Shown: positions 25,435 through 34,058 of the stretch, piece by piece
Position numbering within the stretch: position 1 is the stretch's first letter
Layout: the number at the start of each line of letters is the position of its first letter
From: Paraburkholderia silviterrae
GTDB taxonomy: Bacteria > Pseudomonadota > Gammaproteobacteria > Burkholderiales > Burkholderiaceae
Assembly: GCF_004353915.1 (NCBI RefSeq)
Contig: NZ_SMRP01000014.1
Location: 131,471-195,470 of the forward strand
Length of the DNA stretch: 64,000 nucleotides
Direction of reading: 5' to 3'
Translations under genes and position numbers: made by a program
The notes under the pieces: generated by a model
Told to the model about the DNA's origin: nothing
The model's input: the letters and a program-made list of their open reading frames with translations, nothing else
Databases searched by the model: none

Positions 25435-27108
25435 ATGGCATACAACCGTCGTTCGAAGAACATCACGCAAGGCGTCGCCCGCTCGCCGAACCGTTCGATG
25501 TATTACGCGCTCGGCTATGAAAAGGCCGACTTCGACAAGCCGATGATCGGCGTCGCCAACGGCCACTCGACCATCACACCCTGCAACGCGGGCCTGCAGC
25601 GTCTGGCCGACGCGGCGGTGGCCGCCGTCAAGGGCGCCGACGCCAACCCGCAAACCTTCGGCACGCCCACGATCTCGGACGGCATGTCGATGGGCACCGA
25701 AGGCATGAAGTACTCACTCGTCTCGCGCGAAGTCATCGCCGACTGCATCGAGACCTGCGTACAGGGTCAGTGGATGGACGGCGTGGTCGTGATCGGCGGT
25801 TGCGACAAGAACATGCCCGGCGGCATGATCGCGCTCGCACGCATGAACGTGCCGGGCATCTACGTGTATGGCGGCACGATCCGCCCCGGCAACTGGAAGG
25901 GCAAGGATCTGACCATCGTCTCGGCGTTCGAGGCCGTGGGCGAATTCACGGCCGGCCGCATGTCCGAGGAGGACTTCGAAGGCGTCGAGAAGAATGCGTG
26001 CCCGTCCACGGGTTCGTGCGGCGGCATGTACACGGCCAACACGATGAGCTCGTCGTTCGAGGCGCTCGGCATGTCGCTGCTGTATTCGTCGACGATGGCC
26101 AATCCCGATGAGGAAAAGGTCGACTCGGCCGCCGAGTCGGCGCGCGTGCTCGTCGAAGCGGTCAAGAAGGATCTCAAGCCGCGCGACATCATCACGAAAG
26201 AGTCGATCGAGAACGCCGTGGCGCTCATCATGGCGACAGGCGGCTCGACCAACGCGGTGCTGCACTATCTTGCCATCGCGCATGCCGCGGAAATCGGCTG
26301 GAGCATCGACGACTTCGAGCGCATGCGCAAGAAAGTGCCGGTGCTCTGCGACCTGAAGCCTTCGGGCCAGTATGTCGCGACCGACCTGCACAAGGCCGGC
26401 GGCATTCCGCAGGTGCTCAAGATCCTGCTCGACGCGGGCCTGTTGCACGGCGATTGCATGACCATCACCGGCAAAACCATCGCCGAAGAGCTGAAGGACG
26501 TGCCCTCGAAGCCGCGCGCCGATCAAAACGTGATCTTCCCCATCGAGAAGGCCCTGTATAAGGAAGGTCACCTCGCGATCCTCAAGGGCAACCTCGCCCC
26601 GGAAGGCGCCGTTGCAAAGATCACGGGCCTGAAGAACCCTGTGATCACCGGCCCGGCGCGCGTGTTCGACGACGAGCAAAGCGCGATGGAAGCGATTCTC
26701 GCCGACAAGATCAAGGCAGGCGACGTGGTCGTGCTGCGCTACCTCGGCCCGAAGGGCGGCCCGGGCATGCCGGAGATGCTTGCGCCCACGTCCGCGATCA
26801 TCGGCAAGGGCCTGGGGGAATCGGTGGGCCTCATCACCGACGGCCGCTTCTCGGGCGGCACCTGGGGCATGGTGGTCGGCCACGTGGCGCCCGAAGCATT
26901 CGAAGGCGGCGCCATCGCGCTCGTGCAGGAAGGCGACTCGATCACCATCGACGCGCACCAGCTGCTGCTGCAACTGAACATCGACGACACCGAGCTCGCG
27001 CGCCGCCGCGCAGCCTGGAAACAGCCGGCGCCGCGCTACACGCGCGGCGTGCTCGCGAAGTACGCGGCGCTCGCGCGGCCCGCGAACAAGGGCGCGGTGA
27101 CGGGTTGA
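25435..27108 (+). CDS. ilvD: Dihydroxy-acid dehydratase
   Basis: 557 residues. Dehydrates dihydroxyisovalerate and dihydroxymethylvalerate in valine, isoleucine and leucine synthesis. Cluster-ligand cysteines are visible at Cys50 (STITPCN), Cys123 (GGCDKNMPGG) and Cys195 (STGSCGGMYTAN), the pattern of the [2Fe-2S] IlvD/Edd family, and the C-terminal GLITDGRFSGGTWG is intact. ATG at 25435 follows GGAGCGTCCCC. The 557-residue length is that of the shorter IlvD class. Confidence 0.97.
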   Translation: MAYNRRSKNITQGVARSPNRSMYYALGYEKADFDKPMIGVANGHSTITPCNAGLQRLADAAVAAVKGADANPQTFGTPTISDGMSMGTEGMKYSLVSREVIADCIETCVQGQWMDGVVVIGGCDKNMPGGMIALARMNVPGIYVYGGTIRPGNWKGKDLTIVSAFEAVGEFTAGRMSEEDFEGVEKNACPSTGSCGGMYTANTMSSSFEALGMSLLYSSTMANPDEEKVDSAAESARVLVEAVKKDLKPRDIITKESIENAVALIMATGGSTNAVLHYLAIAHAAEIGWSIDDFERMRKKVPVLCDLKPSGQYVATDLHKAGGIPQVLKILLDAGLLHGDCMTITGKTIAEELKDVPSKPRADQNVIFPIEKALYKEGHLAILKGNLAPEGAVAKITGLKNPVITGPARVFDDEQSAMEAILADKIKAGDVVVLRYLGPKGGPGMPEMLAPTSAIIGKGLGESVGLITDGRFSGGTWGMVVGHVAPEAFEGGAIALVQEGDSITIDAHQLLLQLNIDDTELARRRAAWKQPAPRYTRGVLAKYAALARPANKGAVTG

Positions 27109-27249
27109 AAACGGGCGACGGGTTGAAAGTGGGCTAAAGGTGGCGGGCCGGGCGTCGAGAAGCGCCCTGCGAAGCACGCCACGTGACCCGCTCGGATCGC
27201 TGCCTGCGGGAAATCAAGGCAACGTGGAGGCCGCAAGGAGGCTTCAAGG

Positions 27250-27272
27250 AGGGCGCACAGACCGTGCGCCCT
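27250..27272 (+). terminator. Intrinsic terminator after ilvD
   Basis: 9-base perfect stem AGGGCGCAC / GTGCGCCCT with a 5-base loop, then TTGCTCTT, about 140 bases after ilvD. Confidence 0.8.
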
Positions 27273-27279
27273 TTGCTCT

Positions 27280-27285
27280 TATAAT
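27280..27285 (+). promoter_or_regulatory. -10 box for the cytochrome c gene
   Basis: Perfect TATAAT 39 bases before the cytochrome ATG, immediately after the ilvD terminator. No good -35 at 17 bp. Confidence 0.5.
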
Positions 27286-27324
27286 GCGACGACACAGCCG
27301 GCGACCACGCTGGCGGAGACCAGT

Positions 27325-27678
27325 ATGAAATTGAAGTCGCAGGCGAAGAACAAGACAGCGACGCCAACCGCCGTGCTCGCATTGGCATTGGCGCTAGCCA
27401 CGACGAGCGCCCACGCGCAGAACTCTCCAGGTGGACTCGCGCTCGCGCAACAGCAGAACTGCATGAGCTGCCATTCGGTGACGCGCTCCTTCATGGGACC
27501 CGCCCTGCGCACCGTGGCGGCCAGGTACGTGGGCAAGCCTGACGCACAGACCTATCTCACACACAAGATTCTGGAAGGCAGCAGCGGCGTATGGGGCACG
27601 GTGCCCATGCCTGCGAACACCCAATTGAGTCCGGCCCAGGCGGCCACGCTCGCAAGCTGGATCCTCACGCTGAAGTAA
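27325..27678 (+). CDS. Small class I c-type cytochrome
   Basis: 117 residues. Signal peptide with the core AVLALALALATTSAHAQ (cleavage near residue 32) and one haem site CMSCH (46-50); Met95 in VPMPAN is the expected sixth ligand. The size and layout match cytochrome c551/c552-like periplasmic electron carriers. Redox partners are not evident nearby. GGAGACC about six bases before the ATG is a fair ribosome site. Confidence 0.9.
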   Translation: MKLKSQAKNKTATPTAVLALALALATTSAHAQNSPGGLALAQQQNCMSCHSVTRSFMGPALRTVAARYVGKPDAQTYLTHKILEGSSGVWGTVPMPANTQLSPAQAATLASWILTLK

Positions 27679-27813
27679 TGTAGACGGGCCTGCGGGCGGC
27701 CGCTGCACCCGGCATGTGATCCATTCCGCCCTGCAGACCCCGCCGCGCCGCAGCACATGTGGCAACGGCATCGAAAGTCGACGCACGCGCCGCCGAGCGC
27801 CCCAAAGCCGCCC

Positions 27814-28233
27814 TCAAACCTCCGGCGGCGTCGATTTCCCCGCGCGCGCAGCCAGCTCCTCGCGCAGCGCGGCCTTGACCCAACCCTTCAATTCGGTTTC
27901 GAGCGCGAGACCGATCTCGCGCGACACCTGCCCCACGATCCAGTGCGAATGCTCCTGCAACGCCGCGGCGCAGCGCTGCTCGATCACGCTGCGCCCTTCG
28001 CCGGTCAGCCAGCCCATGGCCCGGCCACTCAGGCGTTCGACGAGCGCTTCGGCGTCTGGAGGGAGGCTGTCGGACTCGCCGGTGGGCATGGGGTCCGGCA
28101 CGGCGGCCGCCTGGTGCGCGGCAGCGGCCTTCTCGAACGGCGACGCATCGCGTCCGCGCAGCAGGTTGCCCGGCACGAGTGTTTCGTTCAAGAGCGGGAT
28201 CGGGGACCCTTCAACATCATGGAAATCGGACAC
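27814..28233 (-). CDS. DUF2486-like protein downstream of holC
   Basis: 139 residues from a GTG at 28233, chosen because GGAGGAG lies eight bases upstream and the resulting start (SDFHDVEGSPIPLLNETLVPG, in part) fits the family. No signal peptide; the C-terminal half is helical (ALVERLSGRAMGWL, QVSREIGLALETELKGWV). Known only as a conserved Burkholderiaceae family following pepA-holC; function unknown. Part of the pepA-holC unit, 63 bases after holC. Confidence 0.75.
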   Translation of the reverse strand: MSDFHDVEGSPIPLLNETLVPGNLLRGRDASPFEKAAAAHQAAAVPDPMPTGESDSLPPDAEALVERLSGRAMGWLTGEGRSVIEQRCAAALQEHSHWIVGQVSREIGLALETELKGWVKAALREELAARAGKSTPPEV

Positions 28234-28296
28234 GATCAGCTCCTCCGGATTTCGATCAAACGGATAAAGAAGAGACAAGCGGCGGGCACGCCGGGT

Positions 28297-28713
28297 TCAA
28301 CCGCCCTGCTTGTAGTTGTTCAGCGCGTAGCCGCGATCGCGGTAGAAGCGGTAGCGCTCGCGGCCCGAGGCCAGTTCCTCGGGCGCATCGCCGATCACTT
28401 CGAGCAGGCGCTCGAAGCGCGCGAACTGGGGCGGCACGGCCGCGCCCAGGTTCAACAGCACGCCATGATGCGGCGCACGCTCGAGATCCGTGGCCAGCAC
28501 GATGGGCGTTTGCGCGGCGAGCGCGCTCTCGGCCATGCAGTGCGGCACGAAGTCGAGCGGCGAAAAGGTCCACAGCATCTCGTCGAACGCGCGCAGGCGC
28601 GCGGGCTCGGCCAGCACGACGGCTTGCTGGCCGGCCTGATACGCCTTGCGCACGAGCCGGCACGCGTACATCAGCGAATTGCCGACGTTCGTGTGGAAAT
28701 CGATCCGCGTCAT
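28297..28713 (-). CDS. holC: DNA polymerase III chi subunit
   Basis: 138 residues. Chi links the clamp loader to single-strand-binding protein. Shows the HolC pattern TRIDFHTNVGNSLMYACRLV at the start, then AVVLAEPARLRAFDEMLWTF and RFERLLEVI, and ends YRDRGYALNNYKQGG. ATG overlaps the pepA stop (ATGA), so it is co-translated with pepA, a conserved gene pair in Proteobacteria. Confidence 0.92.
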   Translation of the reverse strand: MTRIDFHTNVGNSLMYACRLVRKAYQAGQQAVVLAEPARLRAFDEMLWTFSPLDFVPHCMAESALAAQTPIVLATDLERAPHHGVLLNLGAAVPPQFARFERLLEVIGDAPEELASGRERYRFYRDRGYALNNYKQGG

Positions 28714-30221
28714 TGCCCTGCACGATCGATCAAGAACTGCGCGAGCAGCGGCACGGGACGGCCCGTCGCGCCCTTCGCCGCGCCGCTCTTCCATGCGGTG
28801 CCCGCGATGTCGAGGTGGGCCCACGGATAGCTTTCCGTGAAGCGCGAGAGGAAGCACGCCGCCGTCACGCTGCCCGCCGGACGCCCGCCGATATTGGCGA
28901 TATCGGCGAAATTCGACTTCAGCTGCTCCTGATACTCGTCGTCGAGCGGCAGGCGCCATGCCGGGTCGTTCGCCTCGCGCGAAGCGTCGAGCAGCTCGCC
29001 CGCGAGCGCGTCGTCCTTCGAGAACAGGCCGCTGTTGTGATGGCCGAGCGCGATGATGCACGCGCCCGTGAGCGTGGCGATGTCGATCACGGCGGCCGGC
29101 TTGAAGCGCTCGGCGTAGGTGAGCGCGTCGCACAGGATCAGGCGCCCTTCGGCGTCGGTGTTGAGCACTTCGACCGTGAGGCCCGCCATCGTCGTGACGA
29201 TGTCGCCCGGCTTGGTGGCGTTGCCAGCAGGCATGTTCTCGCACGCGGGGATGATGCCTATCACGTTGAGCTTCAGGCCCATTTCGGCGACCGCGCGGAT
29301 CGTGCCAAGCACCGAGCCCGCGCCGCACATGTCGTACTTCATCTCGTCCATGCCCTCGCCGGGCTTCAGCGAGATGCCGCCCGTGTCGAACGTGATGCCC
29401 TTGCCCACCAGCACGACGGGCGCGGCCTTCGCGCTCGCGCCCTGATAGTGCAGCACGATGAATTGCGGCGGCTCGACCGAACCTTTTGTTACAGAAAGAA
29501 ACGAGCCCATCTTGAGCGTTTCGATCTGGCGCTGGCCGAGCACTTCGACCTTGAGCTTCCAGTCGCGCGCGAGCTTCTTGGCCGTGGCCGCGAGGTACGT
29601 GGGCGTGCAGACGTTGCCCGGCAGGTTGCCGAGGTCGCGCGTGAGGTCCATGCCGTTGGCGAGCGCCACGGCCTGCTTGACGGCGAGCTTCGCGGCCTTG
29701 TCGTCGGTGGCGTCGATGCTGAAGACGACGCGCTTGAGCGCGCGCTGCGCGACGTCGGGCTTGCTCTTCATCTGCGTGAAGCGGTAGGTCTCGTGGCGCA
29801 ATGCGAGGATCGCGGCGCGCACACCCCAGTCGCCCGTGCGCTCCTTGATGGGCAGCTGTGCGAGCGTGAACGTGACCTGCGCGATCTTCGTGCCGAGAAT
29901 CGCGCGCCAGGCCGCCTTGACGGCCTCGCCATAGGCCTTCTGGCCGAATGCATCCTGCTTGCCAAGGCCGACCAGCAGCACGCGCGAGGCGCCGATGCCG
30001 CTGACTTCCGGCAGGAACAGCGTGGAGCCGGCCTTGCCGTCGATGTCGCCGGACTTGACGAGGCGGGCGATCGCGCCGCCAATGGCGCGGTCGATCACGA
30101 ATGCCGGGCCGGAAAGGGTTTGTGCCTCGAAGATGCCCACTACGACGCAATCCGACTTGCCGGTCAGGAAGGGGCCTTCCCCGCCTTTGCTCCAGTCACA
30201 GGCTTTTATGCTAAAGTCCAT
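28710..30221 (-). CDS. pepA: Leucyl aminopeptidase (M17)
   Basis: 503 residues. Two-metal cytosolic aminopeptidase. Metal and catalytic residues: Lys274 and Asp279 in GKGITFDTGGISLKPG, and NTDAEGRL (354-361), the M17 signature. The N-terminal non-catalytic domain is present, so PepA's second role as a DNA-binding protein cannot be excluded. ATG at 30221 gives the usual start MDFSIKACDW. Divergent from lptF by 131 bp, a conserved arrangement. Confidence 0.96.
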   Translation of the reverse strand: MDFSIKACDWSKGGEGPFLTGKSDCVVVGIFEAQTLSGPAFVIDRAIGGAIARLVKSGDIDGKAGSTLFLPEVSGIGASRVLLVGLGKQDAFGQKAYGEAVKAAWRAILGTKIAQVTFTLAQLPIKERTGDWGVRAAILALRHETYRFTQMKSKPDVAQRALKRVVFSIDATDDKAAKLAVKQAVALANGMDLTRDLGNLPGNVCTPTYLAATAKKLARDWKLKVEVLGQRQIETLKMGSFLSVTKGSVEPPQFIVLHYQGASAKAAPVVLVGKGITFDTGGISLKPGEGMDEMKYDMCGAGSVLGTIRAVAEMGLKLNVIGIIPACENMPAGNATKPGDIVTTMAGLTVEVLNTDAEGRLILCDALTYAERFKPAAVIDIATLTGACIIALGHHNSGLFSKDDALAGELLDASREANDPAWRLPLDDEYQEQLKSNFADIANIGGRPAGSVTAACFLSRFTESYPWAHLDIAGTAWKSGAAKGATGRPVPLLAQFLIDRAGQ

Positions 30222-30352
30222 CGCGCTTGTCCTCGGATAAAATCTGGGCTTAGGATGAAAGCCGCAATTATCCGCTATTTTTTCCGCGGCGGCTCCTGGG
30301 CAGTAGCGCGAGCGCTTCGCCCGGCGCGGACCGCCCGCCCTCTTCATCAATA

Positions 30353-31453
30353 ATGATCTTCGAACGTTCCCTGCAGCGTGAACTCGCGTACACGGCCGGC
30401 GCCGTGTTCATGGTTCTGCTCACGATCATGCTGACGACGATGATGATCCGCATCGTCGGCTTTGCCGCGTCGGGCCAGATCGACCCGCGCGACGTGCTGG
30501 TCCTGATCGGCCTGACCGTGATCGGCTACCTCGCCGTGATGCTGATCGTCACGCTCTTCGTCTCGATCCTGTTCGTGCTCACGCGCTGGTACAAGGATTC
30601 CGAAATGGTCGTCTGGCTCGCCTCCGGGGTGAGCCTCACGCGCCTCATCAAGCCGATCGCCGTTTTCTCCACGCCGATCGTGATCCTCATCGTGTTTTTC
30701 GCCTTTGTCGGCTGGCCGTGGTCGAACGCGCAAAGCAAGCTGATCCGCGCGCGCTTTCAGCAGCGCGATGAAGTGTCGCTGCTGGCACCTGGCCAGTTCC
30801 GCGAATCGCCGACCACGCACCGCGTGTTCTTCATCGAAAGCATGAGCCCCGACCAGGGCCGCGTGGACAACGTGTTCGTTACGAGCACGGAGAACGGCAA
30901 GGTCAACGTGATCGTCTCCAAGACCGGACACACCGAAACCGAGAAGAACGGCGAGCGCTTCGTCGTGCTCGAGAACGGCCGACGCTACGACGGCGAACCG
31001 GGCCACCCCGATTTCCGCATCACCGAGTTCCAGCGCTACGGCGTCAAGATCCAGAGCCAGCCGGTGGTTTCGACGCCCACGGCGAGCAGCACGCCCACGC
31101 TCGACCTGATACGCAATCCGAGCGGCGACAATCTCGGCGAGCTCGCGTGGCGCGCCGGCCTGCCGCTCATCGCGCTCAACCTGATGCTGCTCGCGATCCC
31201 GCTCGCCTATCAGAACCCGCGCCGCGGGCGCACCATCAACCTCGTGATGGCCGTGCTGATCTACCTCACCTACTCGAACCTGCTCAACGTCATGCAATCG
31301 CAGATCGAGCAGTCCAAGATCTCGTTCGGCCTCGGACTCGTGCTGCTGCATATCGTGGTGCTCGCGCTCGTCGTCTTCCTCTTCTGGCTGCGGGTGCGCA
31401 ACCGGCCGCTCTTTACGCGCGCGATGTTCCAGCGCGCGTCGCAGGGGAGCTGA
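30353..31453 (+). CDS. lptF: LPS export permease LptF
   Basis: 366 residues. YjgP/YjgQ family: N-terminal MIFERSLQRELAYTAGAVF, three membrane helices (about 15-35, 50-78, 97-120), a periplasmic beta-jellyroll, then three more helices (about 265-345). With LptG it forms the transmembrane part of the LptB2FG transporter that pulls lipopolysaccharide out of the inner membrane. lptG follows after three bases. Confidence 0.95.
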   Translation: MIFERSLQRELAYTAGAVFMVLLTIMLTTMMIRIVGFAASGQIDPRDVLVLIGLTVIGYLAVMLIVTLFVSILFVLTRWYKDSEMVVWLASGVSLTRLIKPIAVFSTPIVILIVFFAFVGWPWSNAQSKLIRARFQQRDEVSLLAPGQFRESPTTHRVFFIESMSPDQGRVDNVFVTSTENGKVNVIVSKTGHTETEKNGERFVVLENGRRYDGEPGHPDFRITEFQRYGVKIQSQPVVSTPTASSTPTLDLIRNPSGDNLGELAWRAGLPLIALNLMLLAIPLAYQNPRRGRTINLVMAVLIYLTYSNLLNVMQSQIEQSKISFGLGLVLLHIVVLALVVFLFWLRVRNRPLFTRAMFQRASQGS

Positions 31454-31456
31454 CCG

Positions 31457-32605
31457 ATGCGCATCTACGAGAAATACTTCGCGCGCCAGATCTATGTGGC
31501 GTTCGTGTTCATCCTGTTCGCCTTTTCGGGTCTGTTCTTCTTCTTCGACCTGATCAACGAGCTGAACTCGGTCGGCCACGGCAACTACAAGTTCACCTAT
31601 GCGGTGCTGCGCGTCGCGCTGCAGGCGCCTTCACGGCTCTACGAGATCATTCCGGTGGCGGCGCTCATCGCCGCGATCTATGTGTTCGCGCAGATGGCCG
31701 CCAATTCCGAGTACACGATCTTTCGCGTCTCCGGTCTCGCGACTGGCCAGGCACTGCGCTCGCTCCTGAAGGTCGGTGTCCCGATCGTGCTGCTCACTTA
31801 CCTCATCGGCGAAGTGGTCGGTCCGTACACGGACCAGCTCTCCGAGCGCGTGCGTCTGGAGGCGCTCGGCTCCGCCGTGTCGACGGACTTCAAGTCGGGC
31901 GTCTGGGTGAAGGACACGCTCACCAAGCGCGCCGACGGCGAGCAGGCGACGCGCTTCGTCAACGTGGGCGAGCTGCTGCCCGACGCGACGATCACCAACG
32001 TGCGCATCTACGAATTCGATTCGCAGTTCAGGCTCTCGAACGTGCGTATCGCGAAGAGCGGCAAGTATCAGCCGCCGGGCCACTGGCTGCTCAAGGACGT
32101 GACGGACACCGAGCTCATCGGCGTGCCGCCGCCGCCGAACCGGCCTGCCGATGCGCTCAATCCGGTCTATCGCGCGCAGCAAACCGCGCTGCCCGAGTAC
32201 TCGCTGCGCTCGGAGCTCACGCCGCAGATTCTCTCGGTGCTGCTGGTTTCGCCGGATCGCATGTCGATGTTCAACCTGTTCCGCTACATCCAGCATCTTT
32301 CGGAAAACCATCAGGACACGCAGCGCTACGAAATCGCAATCTGGCGCAAGGTGCTCTACCCGTTCGCGGTATTCGTGATGCTGGTGCTCTCGCTGCCGTT
32401 CGCGTACCTGCATACGCGCGCGGGCGTGGTGGGCGTGAAGGTGTTCGGCGGGATCATGCTCGGCATGAGCTTCCAGCTCGTGAACACGTTGTTCTCGCAC
32501 GTCGGTACACTGAACACGTGGCCCGCGCCGCTCACGGCGGCGACACCTGGCCTGATCTATCTGGCGCTCGGTCTGATCGGCCTGAAATGGGTCGACCGGC
32601 ATTGA
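31457..32605 (+). CDS. lptG: LPS export permease LptG
   Basis: 382 residues. Starts MRIYEKYFARQIYVAFVFI, the LptG hallmark, with helices at about 14-34, 58-80, 98-118 and a C-terminal set (about 298-378) around a periplasmic jellyroll. Contains FRVSGLATGQALRSLLKVG, the coupling segment for LptB. Works as a heterodimer with LptF, encoded immediately upstream. No terminator is obvious before the chelatase gene 75 bases on. Confidence 0.95.
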   Translation: MRIYEKYFARQIYVAFVFILFAFSGLFFFFDLINELNSVGHGNYKFTYAVLRVALQAPSRLYEIIPVAALIAAIYVFAQMAANSEYTIFRVSGLATGQALRSLLKVGVPIVLLTYLIGEVVGPYTDQLSERVRLEALGSAVSTDFKSGVWVKDTLTKRADGEQATRFVNVGELLPDATITNVRIYEFDSQFRLSNVRIAKSGKYQPPGHWLLKDVTDTELIGVPPPPNRPADALNPVYRAQQTALPEYSLRSELTPQILSVLLVSPDRMSMFNLFRYIQHLSENHQDTQRYEIAIWRKVLYPFAVFVMLVLSLPFAYLHTRAGVVGVKVFGGIMLGMSFQLVNTLFSHVGTLNTWPAPLTAATPGLIYLALGLIGLKWVDRH

Positions 32606-32680
32606 CGTCCCTTTAACGTCCGGTCGACGTCCCGTCGACGTCGATTGGAGAGAGGCCACGCTCTCACGGAAAACGCGACG

Positions 32681-33058
32681 ATGGGCACGCACGGCATGAT
32701 CCTCTTCGGCCACGGCGCGCGCGATGCGCGCTGGAAAGAGCCGTTCACGCGCCTCGCGGACAAGCTCGCCGCCACGCGCGGCGATGCGGGGCCCGTAAGT
32801 CTCGCCTTTCTCGAGCTCATGGCGCCGAGCCTGCCCGAGGCCATCGCCGCGCAGGCGGCGCTCGGCTGCGACGCCATCACCGTGGTGCCGGTGTTCTTCG
32901 GCCAGGGCGGCCATATCCGGCGCGATTTGCCCGCGCTCGTCGCGCAATGCCAGGCTGCGCATCCAGGCGTACAGATCGCCTGCGCGACCGCCGTGGGCGA
33001 AGACGACGGCGTGCTCGACGCGATCGTGCAGTACTGCCTCGGGCAAGAGCACGATTAG
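32681..33058 (+). CDS. cbiX: Small CbiX-type sirohydrochlorin chelatase
   Basis: 125 residues, a single class II chelatase half-domain. The metal-site histidines are His11 (LFGHGARDARW) and His78 (FGQGGHIRRDLP), as in CbiXS/SirB. It inserts Co2+ or Fe2+ into sirohydrochlorin, feeding B12 or sirohaem. Its proximity to cobA (convergent) and the sulfite reductase operon favours the sirohaem branch, but metal choice cannot be read. ATG at 32681 fits the family; a longer start at 32645 is less likely. Confidence 0.88.
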   Translation: MGTHGMILFGHGARDARWKEPFTRLADKLAATRGDAGPVSLAFLELMAPSLPEAIAAQAALGCDAITVVPVFFGQGGHIRRDLPALVAQCQAAHPGVQIACATAVGEDDGVLDAIVQYCLGQEHD

Positions 33059-33082
33059 CGCCCTGCCCTTCAAAAGAGTGGC

Positions 33083-33142
33083 TGGCACGGCATGCACCAG
33101 CACGGTATGTGCCAGCACGGCATGTGCCAGCACGGCATGTGC
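33083..33142. repeat. 15-bp tandem repeat, 4 copies, after the chelatase gene
   Basis: TGGCACGGCATGCAC, CAGCACGGTATGTGC, then CAGCACGGCATGTGC twice, and a truncated fifth unit. Lies between convergent genes just before the terminator. Confidence 0.9.
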
Positions 33143-33154
33143 CAGCACAAAAGC

Positions 33155-33183
33155 AGACGGGCCGCTCATTGAGCGGCCCGTCT
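33155..33183. terminator. Terminator between the chelatase gene and cobA
   Basis: Near-continuous inverted repeat AGACGGGCCGCTCA / TGAGCGGCCCGTCT, followed by TTGCGTTCT. Serves convergent genes. Confidence 0.8.
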
Positions 33184-33217
33184 TGCGTTCTACCTACCCC
33201 CGTTTATCTGCGCTGCT

Positions 33218-33991
33218 TCAGGCCGCGGCGCGGCGGCCCGGCGTTTCATCCTGCATCTCGTCTTCGGCCAGCGCCTGCCCTGAGCGCGCCGCAAACGCGT
33301 CGCCGATCATGAGCAGGCTCGGCTGTGCCGGATCGAGCCATTCCTGCGCCTCGCCGGCGGCCAGACCCGCCAGCGTGAGCGTGAGCGTGCGTTCGCGCGC
33401 CGTGCTGCAGGCCTCGACGATCGCCACGGGCGTCGCGCCCGCGCGGCCCGCTTCGATCAGCTGCCGCGCGATGTCCGGCGCGCTGTCGCGGCCCATGTAG
33501 AACACGAGCGAGTCGGCATTGACCTGCTCGCGGATCGCCTCGCTGTCCGCTGCGCGCGAGTAAGTCGCGAGCGCGACGCTGCGCGCCACGCCGCGCAGCG
33601 TGAGCGAGCGCTGCAGCGTGGCCGCACTGGCCAGCGCCGCGGTGATGCCCGGCACGATCTCGTACTCGATGCCCGCCGCTTCGAGCGCGCGCATCTCTTC
33701 GTCGGCGCGGCCGAACAGCATCGGATCGCCGCCCTTCAGGCGCACGACCACGTCGTGCTCGCGCGCCGCATCCACGAGCTGCTTGTTGATAAAGTGCTGC
33801 GCCGTCGAGCGCTGCCCGCAGCGCTTGCCGACCGCGATGAACTTCGCATCGCGCGGGGCATAGTCGAGCATCGCCGGCTCGACCAGCGCGTCGTGCAGCA
33901 CGACCTGCGCTTCTCCGAGCAGGCGCGCGCCGCGCACCGTGATAAGATCCGCCGCGCCCGGTCCGGCGCCGATCAGATAAACCTTGCCCAT
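33218..33991 (-). CDS. cobA: Uroporphyrinogen-III C-methyltransferase
   Basis: 257 residues from ATG at 33991, preceded by GAGG. SAM-dependent; makes precorrin-2 from uroporphyrinogen III. Motifs: VYLIGAGPGAADLITVRG at the start, VVRLKGGDPMLFGRADEE, and VPGITAALASAA. A stand-alone methyltransferase, not the CysG fusion. Last gene of the cysI-DUF934-cysH-cysD-cysN-cobA unit, so it supplies sirohaem precursor for CysI; the product can also enter B12 synthesis. Confidence 0.95.
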   Translation of the reverse strand: MGKVYLIGAGPGAADLITVRGARLLGEAQVVLHDALVEPAMLDYAPRDAKFIAVGKRCGQRSTAQHFINKQLVDAAREHDVVVRLKGGDPMLFGRADEEMRALEAAGIEYEIVPGITAALASAATLQRSLTLRGVARSVALATYSRAADSEAIREQVNADSLVFYMGRDSAPDIARQLIEAGRAGATPVAIVEACSTARERTLTLTLAGLAAGEAQEWLDPAQPSLLMIGDAFAARSGQALAEDEMQDETPGRRAAA

Positions 33992-34058
33992 TTGCCTCGT
34001 TGACTCATGTGTCGGCGCGCCGCCATTCAATCCGGGCGACGCGCCTCGCGTGGCCGCC

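Noticed and set aside
33078..33500. Repeat-encoded protein (ACAST-type repeats) after the chelatase gene
   Set aside because: It runs through a terminator and antisense to cobA, with no ribosome site; the 15-bp unit keeps the frame open by arithmetic only.
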